From positions 1,240,001-1,304,000 of the forward strand of contig NC_015731.1 of the NCBI RefSeq assembly GCF_000219585.1: a stretch of DNA of 64,000 bases. Reading direction: 5' to 3'. The position numbers and the translations under genes are program-made. Below are positions 30,164-39,234 of this stretch, piece by piece. The notes below the pieces were generated by a model, which saw only the letters and a program-made list of their open reading frames with translations, searched no databases and had not been told where the DNA came from. Source of the DNA: Nitrosomonas sp. Is79A3 (GTDB taxonomy: Bacteria > Pseudomonadota > Gammaproteobacteria > Burkholderiales > Nitrosomonadaceae). The stretch's first letter is position 1. The number at the start of each line of letters is the position of its first letter.

Positions 30164-31540
30164 TTATTTAGCAGAAGTTGCAAATTTTGCTTGCCCGGCA
30201 AGCCAGACCAGTACCAAAACAGGGAGACCCAACAGCGCCGTGGCGATAAAGAAATTTTCATAACCGTACGCATCGACAAACTGACCGCTGAAACCGGCGA
30301 TGAATTTAGGCAACAACAACATCACTGAGCTGAATAACGCATATTGAGTGGCCGAATAGGCGGAATTGGTGAGGCCCGATAAGTAAGCAATAAAAGCGCA
30401 GGAAGCAATGCCGGCAGACAGATTATCCGCTGAGATGGTAAAAATCAATCCGCTCACATCGTGGCCGCGTCCTGCCAGCCAGACAAACAACAAGTTTGTT
30501 GCAGCGGATAGCACCGCACCCAGGAACAATGTGCGCATAATGCCGATTTTCAGGGTCAGCACACCGCCAATCGCCGCACCGGCGATGGTCATGATCACAC
30601 CATATACTTTTGAAATCGTGGCGACTTCATCTTTGCTGTAGCCCATATCCACATAGAAGGGATTGCTCATCACACCCATCACCACATCGGAAATGCGGTA
30701 GATGGCGATCAGTCCTAAGATCAGCAAGGCTTGCCGGCCATGGCGCACGATAAAATCGCGGAAAGGGGCGATTAGTGCACCGTACAACCATATCAACATG
30801 GCCCTGAGGCGCGGAGGAAGGTTCCAGTGTGCAATCGCTAGTTGTGCAATTGCTTCGTTTTCTGAAATGAGTTTGCTGTATGGAACGTCCGGTTCACGAA
30901 TGATCAGTGTCGAGATAATGCCGACGGCCATGCTGGCAGCCATCACCAGATAAGCGAAGCGCCACGGCGCGTGATCGTAGGCATCCGCTGAGAGATCCAC
31001 CGCCGCAGCGATCCACAGTACACCCGCCGAGGCCAAAATCATCGCGACGCGATACCCGGCTTGATAAGTCGCAGCCATAGCCCCTTGCAGCTCGACTGCA
31101 ACCGCTTCGATACGGTAGGCATCCAAAGCAATGTCCTGCGTGGCGGAAGCAAAGGCCACGGCAAGCGCGAAGAACACCATTTGGGTCAGATTTACAACCG
31201 GGTCGGTGCTGGCCATCCCCACCAATGCCACGGTAATGATAATTTGCGACAGCAACAACCAGGCACGGCGCCGGCCCAGCAGTTGCGTCAACAGCGGCAG
31301 CGATAACCGGTCGACCAGCGGCGACCACAGCCATTTAAAACTGTACGCCAAGCCGATCCAACTGAGATGGCCAATCGTGGTGCGATCGATGCCCGCTTCG
31401 CGCAACCAGAATGACAGCGTGCCAAGTATCAGCAACAATGGCAGCCCGGCGGAAAATCCCAGTGACAGCATGCCCAGCACGCGCGGATTCGTATAGACAT
31501 GCAGTGCCTGCAACCAACCGGAAAATCCTGTGGATTTCAT
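30164..31540 (-). CDS. ampG: AmpG-like major facilitator permease
   Basis: 458-residue inner-membrane protein with 12 or more helices. In the AmpG group of major facilitators it would import anhydro-muropeptides released by cell-wall turnover. Family features: LGFSAGLPLLLILGTLSFWLR near the N-terminus, ATQDIALDAYRIE, and SGLTNSAYSATQYALFSS with KFIAGFSGQFVDAYGY near the end. The start overlaps xthA by 4 bases (ATGA), so the two are coupled. Muropeptide import fits with the several murein-cutting enzymes in the window. Confidence 0.85.
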   Translation of the reverse strand: MKSTGFSGWLQALHVYTNPRVLGMLSLGFSAGLPLLLILGTLSFWLREAGIDRTTIGHLSWIGLAYSFKWLWSPLVDRLSLPLLTQLLGRRRAWLLLSQIIITVALVGMASTDPVVNLTQMVFFALAVAFASATQDIALDAYRIEAVAVELQGAMAATYQAGYRVAMILASAGVLWIAAAVDLSADAYDHAPWRFAYLVMAASMAVGIISTLIIREPDVPYSKLISENEAIAQLAIAHWNLPPRLRAMLIWLYGALIAPFRDFIVRHGRQALLILGLIAIYRISDVVMGVMSNPFYVDMGYSKDEVATISKVYGVIMTIAGAAIGGVLTLKIGIMRTLFLGAVLSAATNLLFVWLAGRGHDVSGLIFTISADNLSAGIASCAFIAYLSGLTNSAYSATQYALFSSVMLLLPKFIAGFSGQFVDAYGYENFFIATALLGLPVLVLVWLAGQAKFATSAK

Positions 31541-32310
31541 AAAATGTGATCGTAGTCGATAATCAACGGCGCATGATCGGAGAAACGTTCCGTTTTAAAA
31601 ATGGAAACACTGCGCGCTTTTTGTGCAATCACCGGTGTGGCAACCTGATAATCGATCCGCCAACCCACGTTCTTGGTCCAGGCTTGTCCGCGATTCGACC
31701 ACCAGGTGTATTGATCGGGTTCCGGATTAAGCTGCCGGAATACGTCGACAAAACCAACGTCATCCAGAACATTCGACAACCACATACGTTCTTCAGGCAG
31801 GAATCCGGAATTTTTCTGATTGGAACGCCAGTTTTTCAGATCAATTTCCTTATGTGCGATATTCCAGTCGCCGCACAAAATAATTTCTCGGCCACTGGCC
31901 ATCAATGTTTTCAGTACCGGAAAGAATTTTTCCATAAAAAAGAATTTCGCAATCTGCCGGTGTTCGCCGCTGGATCCGGATGGCAGGTAGAGTGAAATGA
32001 TACTCAAATTGCCAAAATCCGCCTGAATAAAACGGCCTTCGGCATCAATCTCCGGGATGCCGATGCCTTCAATGACGTTATCCGGTTGCTTGCGGCAATA
32101 AATACCGACACCGCTGTAGCCTTTTTGCGTCGCGCAATGAAAGTAACCGTGATAACTGTCGGGTGACAGCATGTCGCCGGAAAGATCGGGCAATTGCGCT
32201 TTTAATTCCTGCACACACACAATATCCGCCGATTGTACGGCCAGCCATTCAAAAAAGCCTTTTTTTGCGGCTGCGCGAACGCCGTTCAGGTTAAGCGTTA
32301 TAATTTGCAT
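31537..32310 (-). CDS. xthA: Exodeoxyribonuclease III
   Basis: 257-residue AP endonuclease/3'-5' exonuclease of the ExoIII family, acting in base-excision repair. Motifs: ITLNLNGVRAAAKKGFFEWL, CVQELKAQ (metal-binding Glu), ILCGDWNIAHKEIDL, and the terminal SDHAPLIIDYD with catalytic Asp-His. First gene of the minus-strand operon, divergent from pyrE with only 26 bases between the starts, so the promoters must overlap or lie inside the genes. Confidence 0.92.
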   Translation of the reverse strand: MQIITLNLNGVRAAAKKGFFEWLAVQSADIVCVQELKAQLPDLSGDMLSPDSYHGYFHCATQKGYSGVGIYCRKQPDNVIEGIGIPEIDAEGRFIQADFGNLSIISLYLPSGSSGEHRQIAKFFFMEKFFPVLKTLMASGREIILCGDWNIAHKEIDLKNWRSNQKNSGFLPEERMWLSNVLDDVGFVDVFRQLNPEPDQYTWWSNRGQAWTKNVGWRIDYQVATPVIAQKARSVSIFKTERFSDHAPLIIDYDHIL

Positions 32311-32336
32311 ATCTTTATTTTTGGATTGATCAAGTT

Positions 32337-32978
32337 ATGTCCGATTTCCGGCAGGCATTTATTCAGTTCGCCATTGAGCGCAATGTGTTGTGCTTTGGTG
32401 AATTTAAAACCAAAGCAGGGCGCATGTCCCCTTATTTTTTCAATGCCGGTTTGTTTAACGATGGCGATTCACTGCGTAAGCTCGGGCAATTTTACGCCAA
32501 AGCGATTGTCGCTGCCCAGCTTCCGTTTGATATGCTGTTCGGTCCCGCGTACAAGGGGATTCCGCTGGTCAGCACGATTGCTATCGCGCTGGCAGAAATG
32601 GGACACAACTATCCATTCTGCTTTAATCGCAAGGAAGTGAAAGATCATGGAGAAGGCGGTGTGCTGGTCGGATCTCCGCTGAAAGGACGAGTGTTGATAG
32701 TCGATGACGTGATTTCTGCGGGCACTTCAGTGCGCGAATCGGTCGATCTGATTAAAAGCTCGGATGCTGCGCCAAGCGGTGTTGTGATTGCGCTTGATCG
32801 GATGGAACGGGGGATTGGAGAGCTCTCTGCGGTGCAGGAAGTGCAGCAAACGCACGGCCTCTCGGTGACTTCGATTATTAATCTGGACGATTTGATTGAG
32901 TACCTACACGATCACACGGAATTGACGCATTATTTAGATGCAGTGCAAAGCTATCGCGCACAATATGGTATTGACTGA
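32337..32978 (+). CDS. pyrE: Orotate phosphoribosyltransferase
   Basis: Pyrimidine biosynthesis: orotate plus PRPP gives OMP. The PRPP-binding motif is VLIVDDVISAGTSVRES; also FGPAYKGIPLVS and FNRKEVKDHGEGG. 213 residues, full length. The exoIII-pyrE divergent neighbourhood is common in proteobacteria. Confidence 0.95.
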   Translation: MSDFRQAFIQFAIERNVLCFGEFKTKAGRMSPYFFNAGLFNDGDSLRKLGQFYAKAIVAAQLPFDMLFGPAYKGIPLVSTIAIALAEMGHNYPFCFNRKEVKDHGEGGVLVGSPLKGRVLIVDDVISAGTSVRESVDLIKSSDAAPSGVVIALDRMERGIGELSAVQEVQQTHGLSVTSIINLDDLIEYLHDHTELTHYLDAVQSYRAQYGID

Positions 32979-33105
32979 AAAGAATTTTCTATAATTATTT
33001 GACTTTATTGTATTATATTTCAATATTGGATTTGTTGATTTACTCGAATGGAGCAAATGCTTCCGAAACAGGATTAATTTGCTCCAGCGGGGAATATTCT
33101 TACTT

Positions 33106-33879
33106 TTAACTGCCGCAGTTGCCACCTTTTTTGCCATTAATACTTACTTTTTCTTTCTGGAAAACTAATGCATTGCTCTCATTTGTGGCGCCAACTTGGT
33201 GTACATCTAGATGGGCTTCAGCTTCACTGTTGGTACACTTTCCGCGAGTCGTTGACTTAAAGCTTATTTTGACTGGAGCGTACGCTGCTGGATTAAACAC
33301 GACATCAATTAGGTCAGGCAAGCTGGTGCCTGGCGCAGAAATGGAGAAAGTTGTTGAAAGGTCGACCGATCCGGTGGCAGGTTTTGCTCCATTGATCACG
33401 TCTTGAACTTTAGTACCGAAAATTGTGGGAGTATTGAGAAAATCAAAATTATTGTTAACAAGATCCTGAATGGATTGCGCAAATCCTAATGCTTTGGTAG
33501 TAATCAGTGTAACCGAAACCTGAGCTTTGCCATTGGGGAGTGCGCATTCCAACACAACGCCATGAACTTTGGTGCCGATAGAGTGCCCCGTTTGGGCTTG
33601 GATATATTTATCGGCTAGTCCGGCGTAGTCAACCAAAGCAAAGTTAATTCCATCGCCACCAGCCCAGCCAGAATAATCTTTTACAGGCGGGAAAAATTGG
33701 GGGGGATCGTTCAAGGTTCCTTGCGCGTTTAGGAAATCAGAAAGGGGACGTTTGGTCACATTGATGCAGTTATCGTCAATGAGTGAATCAGCTTTGCCGG
33801 ATAATGGAAATAGAATTGCCAGTGATGCTGTAAAAACAAGCATAAGTTTCGATTGTTGAATCGCTAGTGGCTTATTCAT
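33106..33879 (-). CDS. Secreted protein of unknown function
   Basis: 257 residues with a signal peptide (LMLVFTASLAILFPLSG, cleavage near GKA|DS). The mature protein has Cys residues at DDNCIN, LECALP, RGKCTN and the terminal GNCGS that could form disulphides, and a beta-rich, Thr/Ser/Gly-rich composition. I recognise no domain. It is a single-gene unit with no informative neighbours. Export to the periplasm or beyond is the only supported inference. Confidence 0.65.
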   Translation of the reverse strand: MNKPLAIQQSKLMLVFTASLAILFPLSGKADSLIDDNCINVTKRPLSDFLNAQGTLNDPPQFFPPVKDYSGWAGGDGINFALVDYAGLADKYIQAQTGHSIGTKVHGVVLECALPNGKAQVSVTLITTKALGFAQSIQDLVNNNFDFLNTPTIFGTKVQDVINGAKPATGSVDLSTTFSISAPGTSLPDLIDVVFNPAAYAPVKISFKSTTRGKCTNSEAEAHLDVHQVGATNESNALVFQKEKVSINGKKGGNCGS

Positions 33880-34222
33880 GTTTCTTGCTCCTGAATAGTT
33901 GTCGTTTACTGCTTTTTTCCACCCAGACCATTGTTAATACTGATCTTAATAATCTTAGGTTGATGCTTTTTTATTCTATTGGTATGGGTTTGGGTTTGGG
34001 AATTAAAGCATACTATAAATCGAAGAACACAAGCAAAGCAAACGCAGAGAATGCCAGTGAGCATGCTGTTAGAACGTTAATCGAGTAGGTTTGATTCGAT
34101 CTGTTTGCATAAAACACAGATTCGAGCGAGAAGATCAATAATACTAACTTTATCAAATTGCTTTGCTCGCATGCATTACGCAATAAAGCCAGCAGTTGAT
34201 TGATTAGAGTAATGCAATAAAC
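33880..34222. other. Intergenic region with a doubtful small frame
   Basis: An open frame from an ATG near 33963 to 34088 (plus strand) would give a 41-residue peptide with a glycine-rich hydrophobic start (SIGMGLGLGIKAYY) and a charged end. There is no ribosome site or homologue that I recognise, so I do not call it. Nothing else seen. Confidence 0.3.
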
Positions 34223-34822
34223 TTAACCGCCCCAAAAGCGCACGCGCCCGGTATCCAAATGAATAAAATTGGACGAGGGATAATAACCGACACCACCCAT
34301 TTGTAATGACAACGCAGCAGCGCGCAGATCGGATAATTTACGTCCTGGCAAGCGAATGTCGATGGCCTTTCCATGCGTATGCATGCTGTTTTTAGCAACG
34401 CCACCGCTTTGTTCCGCCAACTTGGCATTGGTGGCAGGGGAGCGGTACGCGGAAACGACATGGAATTCCTGATTGGTTCTCAATCTGTATTGCAACTGAT
34501 GCAGAATATCGAATAGATCAGGATCTATCGCAAAGCGATCACCGGTACGATGGTCGCGCAGCACATGATTGATAGCGCGCATTCCTTCAGGAATATAGCG
34601 GCCATTGGCCCAGAAGGTCGCACGCGTGCGTTCGCCGGTGTGTAAGTTAAGAAAACTCAGTTTTTTCTCGAATGGTCTCTTGATTGCTGCATGGACAGAC
34701 GTTGCAGCCATTGGAAGGGTCAGTAAAGTGCATGCGCCTAATCCGGCTTTTAAAAAGCGGCGGCGGCTTGGTTCTGGTTCTGTTTCGGATACGTGGGTTT
34801 GATTTAGAAGGTTTCGTATCAT
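34223..34822 (-). CDS. YcbK-like murein endopeptidase (DUF882 / M15-like)
   Basis: 199 residues. The N-terminus RRRFLKAGLGACTLLTLPMA is a twin-arginine signal, implying folded export. The DUF882/Peptidase M15-type domain follows, with zinc-site motifs HTHGKAIDIRL and FIHLDTG and the family stretch AINHVLRDHRTGD. It probably cuts peptide cross-links in peptidoglycan. It lies 50 bases downstream of the L,D-transpeptidase gene on the same strand, as the ycbB-ycbK pair does in E. coli. Confidence 0.88.
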   Translation of the reverse strand: MIRNLLNQTHVSETEPEPSRRRFLKAGLGACTLLTLPMAATSVHAAIKRPFEKKLSFLNLHTGERTRATFWANGRYIPEGMRAINHVLRDHRTGDRFAIDPDLFDILHQLQYRLRTNQEFHVVSAYRSPATNAKLAEQSGGVAKNSMHTHGKAIDIRLPGRKLSDLRAAALSLQMGGVGYYPSSNFIHLDTGRVRFWGG

Positions 34823-34872
34823 CGGCTATTTTCTCCTTGAAAATGTTGCGAATGTGTGCGAATAATTAATTA

Positions 34873-36507
34873 TTACCAGCGAGCATACCGCAAAGCGCGC
34901 ATATCCCGGTCATAAATATCAGGGGAAAAGCGCAGCTTTTCTTGCTCATCAATCCAGGCCGTAATATACACTAAGTAAATGGGCAGTGGTTTGGGTAAAT
35001 ACACGGTGGTGGTTTGGCTGCTTTCCAGGTCAGCAAGGAATTTCTCCGGTAGCTCTTGTTTCCCCAGTGCAAATGCCGCAAATTCCAGCGGTTTTTCCAG
35101 CCGGATGCACCCGGAACTGAATGTGCGAATATCCCTCTGGAAAAGTGATTTGGAGGGCGTGTCGTGCAGATAAATATCAAATGAATTGGAAAACATGAAT
35201 TTAATTCTGCCTAATGCATTGTTTTTTCCTGGATCTTGGCGCAAAACATAGGGAAATCTGTGTTTGATTGCTTGCCAATCGATCGTGTCCGGATCGATGG
35301 CTTCACCATTCCGGTTGTGATTCGGAAAGACTTTGATATTTAATGAGGCGAAATGACTCAGGTCACTCTGTTGTTTCGGTAGTAAGTCTTTGCGCGCAAT
35401 ACTGTCAGGAACATTCCAGTACGGATTCAGAATCATATGCGAGAGCCTGCCATTAAAGGTAGGCGTTGAGCGGTAATCGCGCCCGACGATAATGCGCATA
35501 TCGAGAACCTGTTTATCTTTCTCGACGACTGAAAGCCGGAACCCGGCCGTGTTGACCAGCACGTAGCGTTCCCCCAGATTTCTCGGAAGCCAGCGCAAGC
35601 GCTCCATATTGATACGCAGTTGGCGGATTTTTCTGTCAAGCGGGACATTGAGGGCGCGGATGGTGTTTTTGCCGATAACACCGTCGGTATTCAACCCATG
35701 TTGCGCTTGAAATGCTTGAATGGCCGTAACCAGCTCGTCATCGTAGTGCTCGCTTGCAGTGGGAGCAATGTGATAGTCGTCGATTCCATCGGCGGCATAC
35801 GCTTGCGCGATGCGTTGGCGGATCAATGGGATGTTTGTGTGCGTGTCTCCCGGCCGGATCGACGGTGCGCTAGGAATATGCACCCACTCGATATGGCTGT
35901 TGGCAAGTGCCTGGTAGCGCGCCAGTGTTTGCTTGAGCAACTGATAGCTCGGTTGCTTTGGGGGCAAATCATTAAGTGATTGTTGCAGACGGTTGGTTCT
36001 GATTGCTTCGCGCAAGAAGGCTACCGCATCGAAGCCGGCTTGTGGAATATGCCAATCCTCGTCAGCTTTGGCCGCTGTGAACCGCCCGCGCGATAAATCG
36101 CGTGCCAATATCAACAGTGCATGCGTCGTGCGTATTTCCAGCTCAATTGCTGCGGGCAAAGATTGACCGATTTGCTGCAGCAGTTGCTGCAACTGCTGCA
36201 ATTGATAATCGTGGCTATCCAGTCCCTCGGATTCCGCATTGGCGATGAAATTTAATGCTATTTCGAGTAGAGTTAATTCCGGTTCCGATGTTATCCACAC
36301 CGGCTGATGATTCCGGGCGGCATAAAATCGCTGCAAATCCGCAATTTCGGTTTTGCTCAAGCCAAACAAAGCGGGTTTTGAGAGTTGTTTTTCTATTTGT
36401 TTGGCTTCAATGGCCAGCGCATGAGAAATCGGAGAATTTAATAGTAAAAGAGCGCAACAAAAGAATTGTAAAATTAGTGAGAGGGGTTTAAGTGGGTAGC
36501 ACGGCAA
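34873..36507 (-). CDS. ycbB: L,D-transpeptidase (YcbB/LdtD type)
   Basis: 544-residue exported enzyme making 3-3 peptidoglycan cross-links. A signal peptide (LQFFCCALLLLNSPISHALA) leads to an N-terminal helical scaffold region. A peptidoglycan-binding segment (AIQAFQAQHGLNTDGVIGKNTIRALN) is followed by the YkuD catalytic domain with HDTPSKSLF and the nucleophile Cys in FSSGCIRLEKP. Length and order match E. coli LdtD. Upstream gene of the pair with the YcbK-like peptidase. Confidence 0.92.
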   Translation of the reverse strand: MPCYPLKPLSLILQFFCCALLLLNSPISHALAIEAKQIEKQLSKPALFGLSKTEIADLQRFYAARNHQPVWITSEPELTLLEIALNFIANAESEGLDSHDYQLQQLQQLLQQIGQSLPAAIELEIRTTHALLILARDLSRGRFTAAKADEDWHIPQAGFDAVAFLREAIRTNRLQQSLNDLPPKQPSYQLLKQTLARYQALANSHIEWVHIPSAPSIRPGDTHTNIPLIRQRIAQAYAADGIDDYHIAPTASEHYDDELVTAIQAFQAQHGLNTDGVIGKNTIRALNVPLDRKIRQLRINMERLRWLPRNLGERYVLVNTAGFRLSVVEKDKQVLDMRIIVGRDYRSTPTFNGRLSHMILNPYWNVPDSIARKDLLPKQQSDLSHFASLNIKVFPNHNRNGEAIDPDTIDWQAIKHRFPYVLRQDPGKNNALGRIKFMFSNSFDIYLHDTPSKSLFQRDIRTFSSGCIRLEKPLEFAAFALGKQELPEKFLADLESSQTTTVYLPKPLPIYLVYITAWIDEQEKLRFSPDIYDRDMRALRYARW

Positions 36508-36744
36508 ACTGTGGTTCCTTTCGATGCGGCAATGTTTTTATCAGGGAGTTTCCGGATTTTACCATCAATGCCTGCTTTCACATATTTGGCTGAAAGGTAA
36601 AATCACCGCGCATTTCTCGATTTTTTAATCAAATAACGCTTATTGAACACGCAGCAGGGCGTTTGACTAAATATCCGGCATTACGTATATTTTGTGCGGG
36701 GAGAACAGAGATTCTCATATAAGCAATTGAATTAGAATATAAAT

Positions 36745-38049
36745 ATGACAGCTAAACAGCACGTAAAACAGTTATTGGACTTTATCGACAAAAGCCCAAG
36801 TCCTTGGCATGCGGTCGCGTCGATTGAAGCGGCAATTGAAGCATTTCAGTTTGTCCGGCTCAATGAGACGGCCAAGTGGCAATTGCAAGCGGGCGGGCGG
36901 TATTATGTGGTGCGCGATGATTCGTCGATCGTGCTGTTCGTGCTGGGACACAAAGCACCCGCCGAATCAGGGTTCAAGATTGTTGGCGCGCACACGGATT
37001 CACCGGGATTCCGCATCAGGCCGAATGCCGCAACTGTGAGCGACGGCATCGCCCGGCTCGGGGTTGAGATTTACGGCGGGCCGATACTCGCGACCTTTGC
37101 CGATCGTGATCTGAGTCTGGCCGGACGGATCAGCTATAGCGATGAAAAGGGAAATCTTGCCTACAAATTGGTGCGCTTCGACCGGCCACTGCTGCGCTTG
37201 CCGAATCTGGCGATTCACATGAATCGGAGCGTCAATGAAGACGGCTTGAAGCTGCACAAACAAAACGAATTGCTGCTGCTGTTCGCGCAATTGACCGGAG
37301 ACCAGTTGCCACAACCTTATTTTATGGCGTTGCTGGAACAGGTGGCAGGCATCGGCGCCACGCAAATTTTGTCATGGGATTTGGCGGTTTACGACACGCA
37401 AAAAGGCACGTTCTGGGGCGCGAATCAGGAATTTTACGCGGATAGTCAGATCGACAACCTGGCTTCCTGCCACGCCGGGCTGCAAGCCTTGCTCGACGAT
37501 ACCATCCTGAACAATGCGGGAAGCACACTGGTGTGCGCGTTTTTCGATCACGAAGAAATCGGCAGCGAAAGCCATATCGGCGCTGGAGGCAGCTTTTTAT
37601 CCGATGTCTTGCAACGCATCAGCATCGCCACATCGCTGGAGCGCGAAGACACGGCGCGCGCGTTGGCGCAGAGTTTCTTGATCAGCGCGGACATGGCGCA
37701 TGCCTATCACCCCAATTTCCCTTCGTCCTATGACGCAGATCACAAAGTTTTCGTCAACAAAGGCCCGGTGATCAAATCCAACGCCAACCGCCGCTACAGC
37801 TCCGAAAGCGTCTCCACCGCGCGCTTTATCCAGTGGTGCGAAGAAGCCGGTGTTCCCCATCAACGCTACTCGCACCGCAGTGACTTGCCGTGCGGCAGCA
37901 CGATCGGCCCGATCGCCTCGGCGAAGCTCGGCATCCGCAGTATCGATGTCGGCTGCCCGATGTGGGCGATGCACAGCATCCGCGAAAGCGCCGGTGTGCA
38001 GGATCATGACTATATGATTAAGGTGCTGAAGCGGTTTTTTAGCGATTAG
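36745..38049 (+). CDS. apeB: M18 family aminopeptidase
   Basis: 434-residue cytoplasmic zinc aminopeptidase of the aspartyl aminopeptidase family. Metal-site motifs: GAHTDSPGFRIRP, DHEEIGSESHIGAGG, ADMAHAYHPNF, and SHRSDLPCGSTIGP near the C-terminus. Codon use here is noticeably more GC-rich than in the next gene. Divergent from the cell-wall pair; no good ribosome site before the ATG. Confidence 0.93.
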   Translation: MTAKQHVKQLLDFIDKSPSPWHAVASIEAAIEAFQFVRLNETAKWQLQAGGRYYVVRDDSSIVLFVLGHKAPAESGFKIVGAHTDSPGFRIRPNAATVSDGIARLGVEIYGGPILATFADRDLSLAGRISYSDEKGNLAYKLVRFDRPLLRLPNLAIHMNRSVNEDGLKLHKQNELLLLFAQLTGDQLPQPYFMALLEQVAGIGATQILSWDLAVYDTQKGTFWGANQEFYADSQIDNLASCHAGLQALLDDTILNNAGSTLVCAFFDHEEIGSESHIGAGGSFLSDVLQRISIATSLEREDTARALAQSFLISADMAHAYHPNFPSSYDADHKVFVNKGPVIKSNANRRYSSESVSTARFIQWCEEAGVPHQRYSHRSDLPCGSTIGPIASAKLGIRSIDVGCPMWAMHSIRESAGVQDHDYMIKVLKRFFSD

Positions 38050-38119
38050 GCGCGGCAACCAGTTTAGGGACGAAGTGCTTGCCGTTTGTATTAACTGATG
38101 ATTTTAATAAAACTGTGCG

Positions 38120-39088
38120 CTAAACGAATTGCATTAATTGTGATTCCTGATAGATTTTGATTTTTTCTATAGCTTTATCAGTTCTTTTTTTAATAGATAT
38201 AGCGAATTCTTCCATAGAATTGCAGTGAACAATTTCAGGATTAAAAGATTCTATTGGGTTATAAATGACACCAAACTTTCCAGAATCTAAAAAAACGGAG
38301 AAAATCCCAACTCCCGGAACTAAGTACGCTCCTATATGCCGGTTGTCAGATCCTTCTGCTGCTCCGCCGAAATAAACTGGTGAGCTTGGTTCTTTTTTTA
38401 TTGGAATCGGTTTTCCGAAAAATTCCACACTTTCCATGTAGCGAAATTCATCGTTCTCGGATGTAAGGGTTGTACAAACCCCATCAACAGTTGGAATTTC
38501 AAGATCTCTTATAACTTGATCTATCGCATGGATAGAATTAACCAAATTTTGTTGAAAATCAGGGTTACTTTCTTTTCCTAATCTTCTTAATGTGAAATTA
38601 GGAGATGGATGCTTAAGTTCTTTTAGAAGTGAATAACTCTGAAATTTTGTAAAGGCATCTTTATCACCGATATATACAACATTTTTTCCTCTTTCTATAT
38701 GGCCTTCGGAAATTTTCACTATTTCTTTTTCAAAATTTTCGGGATTATTGTCACTGCTGCATATAAACCCGATAATGAAGTCTGTTTGATATTGACTTCT
38801 GCAATGTCGATCAAAAAAGTAATCAATTGTTTGATCCTTGTTGATTAAATTTATTTTTTTATCATAAATCTTTTCAATCGCATCTTTAGCAAATGAAATT
38901 TCGTTTGCAAATGCTACAAATAGTCCTGGAAAAAGTATGATTACTTTCAAGCCTCCAAAATATTGCTCTGCTTGAGTGATTACGTTTCTTCTAGAGGATA
39001 ATGGTTTTTTTTCTTGGGGAATCGTAAACTTTGTATCAGCAACAACAAAAATTTCGTTATTGATTAATCTGGCAACGACTAATGTCAA
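38120..39088 (-). CDS. Orphan protein resembling an N-terminal-threonine (proteasome-type) hydrolase
   Basis: 322-residue protein that I do not recognise as a named family. It starts M-TLVVARLINNEIFVVADT. If the Met is removed, Thr becomes residue 1 and the Asp of VADTKF falls at residue 17, exactly the Thr1/Asp17 spacing of proteasome beta and HslV subunits. The next segments, GGLKVIILFPGLFVAF and ANEISFAKDAIEKIYDKK, follow the strand-strand-helix order expected there, and the Lys of GGLK could play the Lys33 role after an insertion of about 14 residues. The C-terminal half has no known motif. The gene is AT-rich compared with neighbours and sits beside a transposase, so it was probably acquired. 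The Ntn-hydrolase fold is an inference from pattern only. Confidence 0.6.
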   Translation of the reverse strand: MTLVVARLINNEIFVVADTKFTIPQEKKPLSSRRNVITQAEQYFGGLKVIILFPGLFVAFANEISFAKDAIEKIYDKKINLINKDQTIDYFFDRHCRSQYQTDFIIGFICSSDNNPENFEKEIVKISEGHIERGKNVVYIGDKDAFTKFQSYSLLKELKHPSPNFTLRRLGKESNPDFQQNLVNSIHAIDQVIRDLEIPTVDGVCTTLTSENDEFRYMESVEFFGKPIPIKKEPSSPVYFGGAAEGSDNRHIGAYLVPGVGIFSVFLDSGKFGVIYNPIESFNPEIVHCNSMEEFAISIKKRTDKAIEKIKIYQESQLMQFV

Positions 39089-39234
39089 GATACGATCTCC
39101 ATGTAAATAGCTAGTCAGCCCTGAAATATCTATAAGCTCCTGATATTAGTTATAAATGCACTGATTCTTAATGCTCATAACGACCGGAAATGTTAAAATA
39201 TCCAAGTGTTTTCTGGTCGAAATGGTGATTAAAA

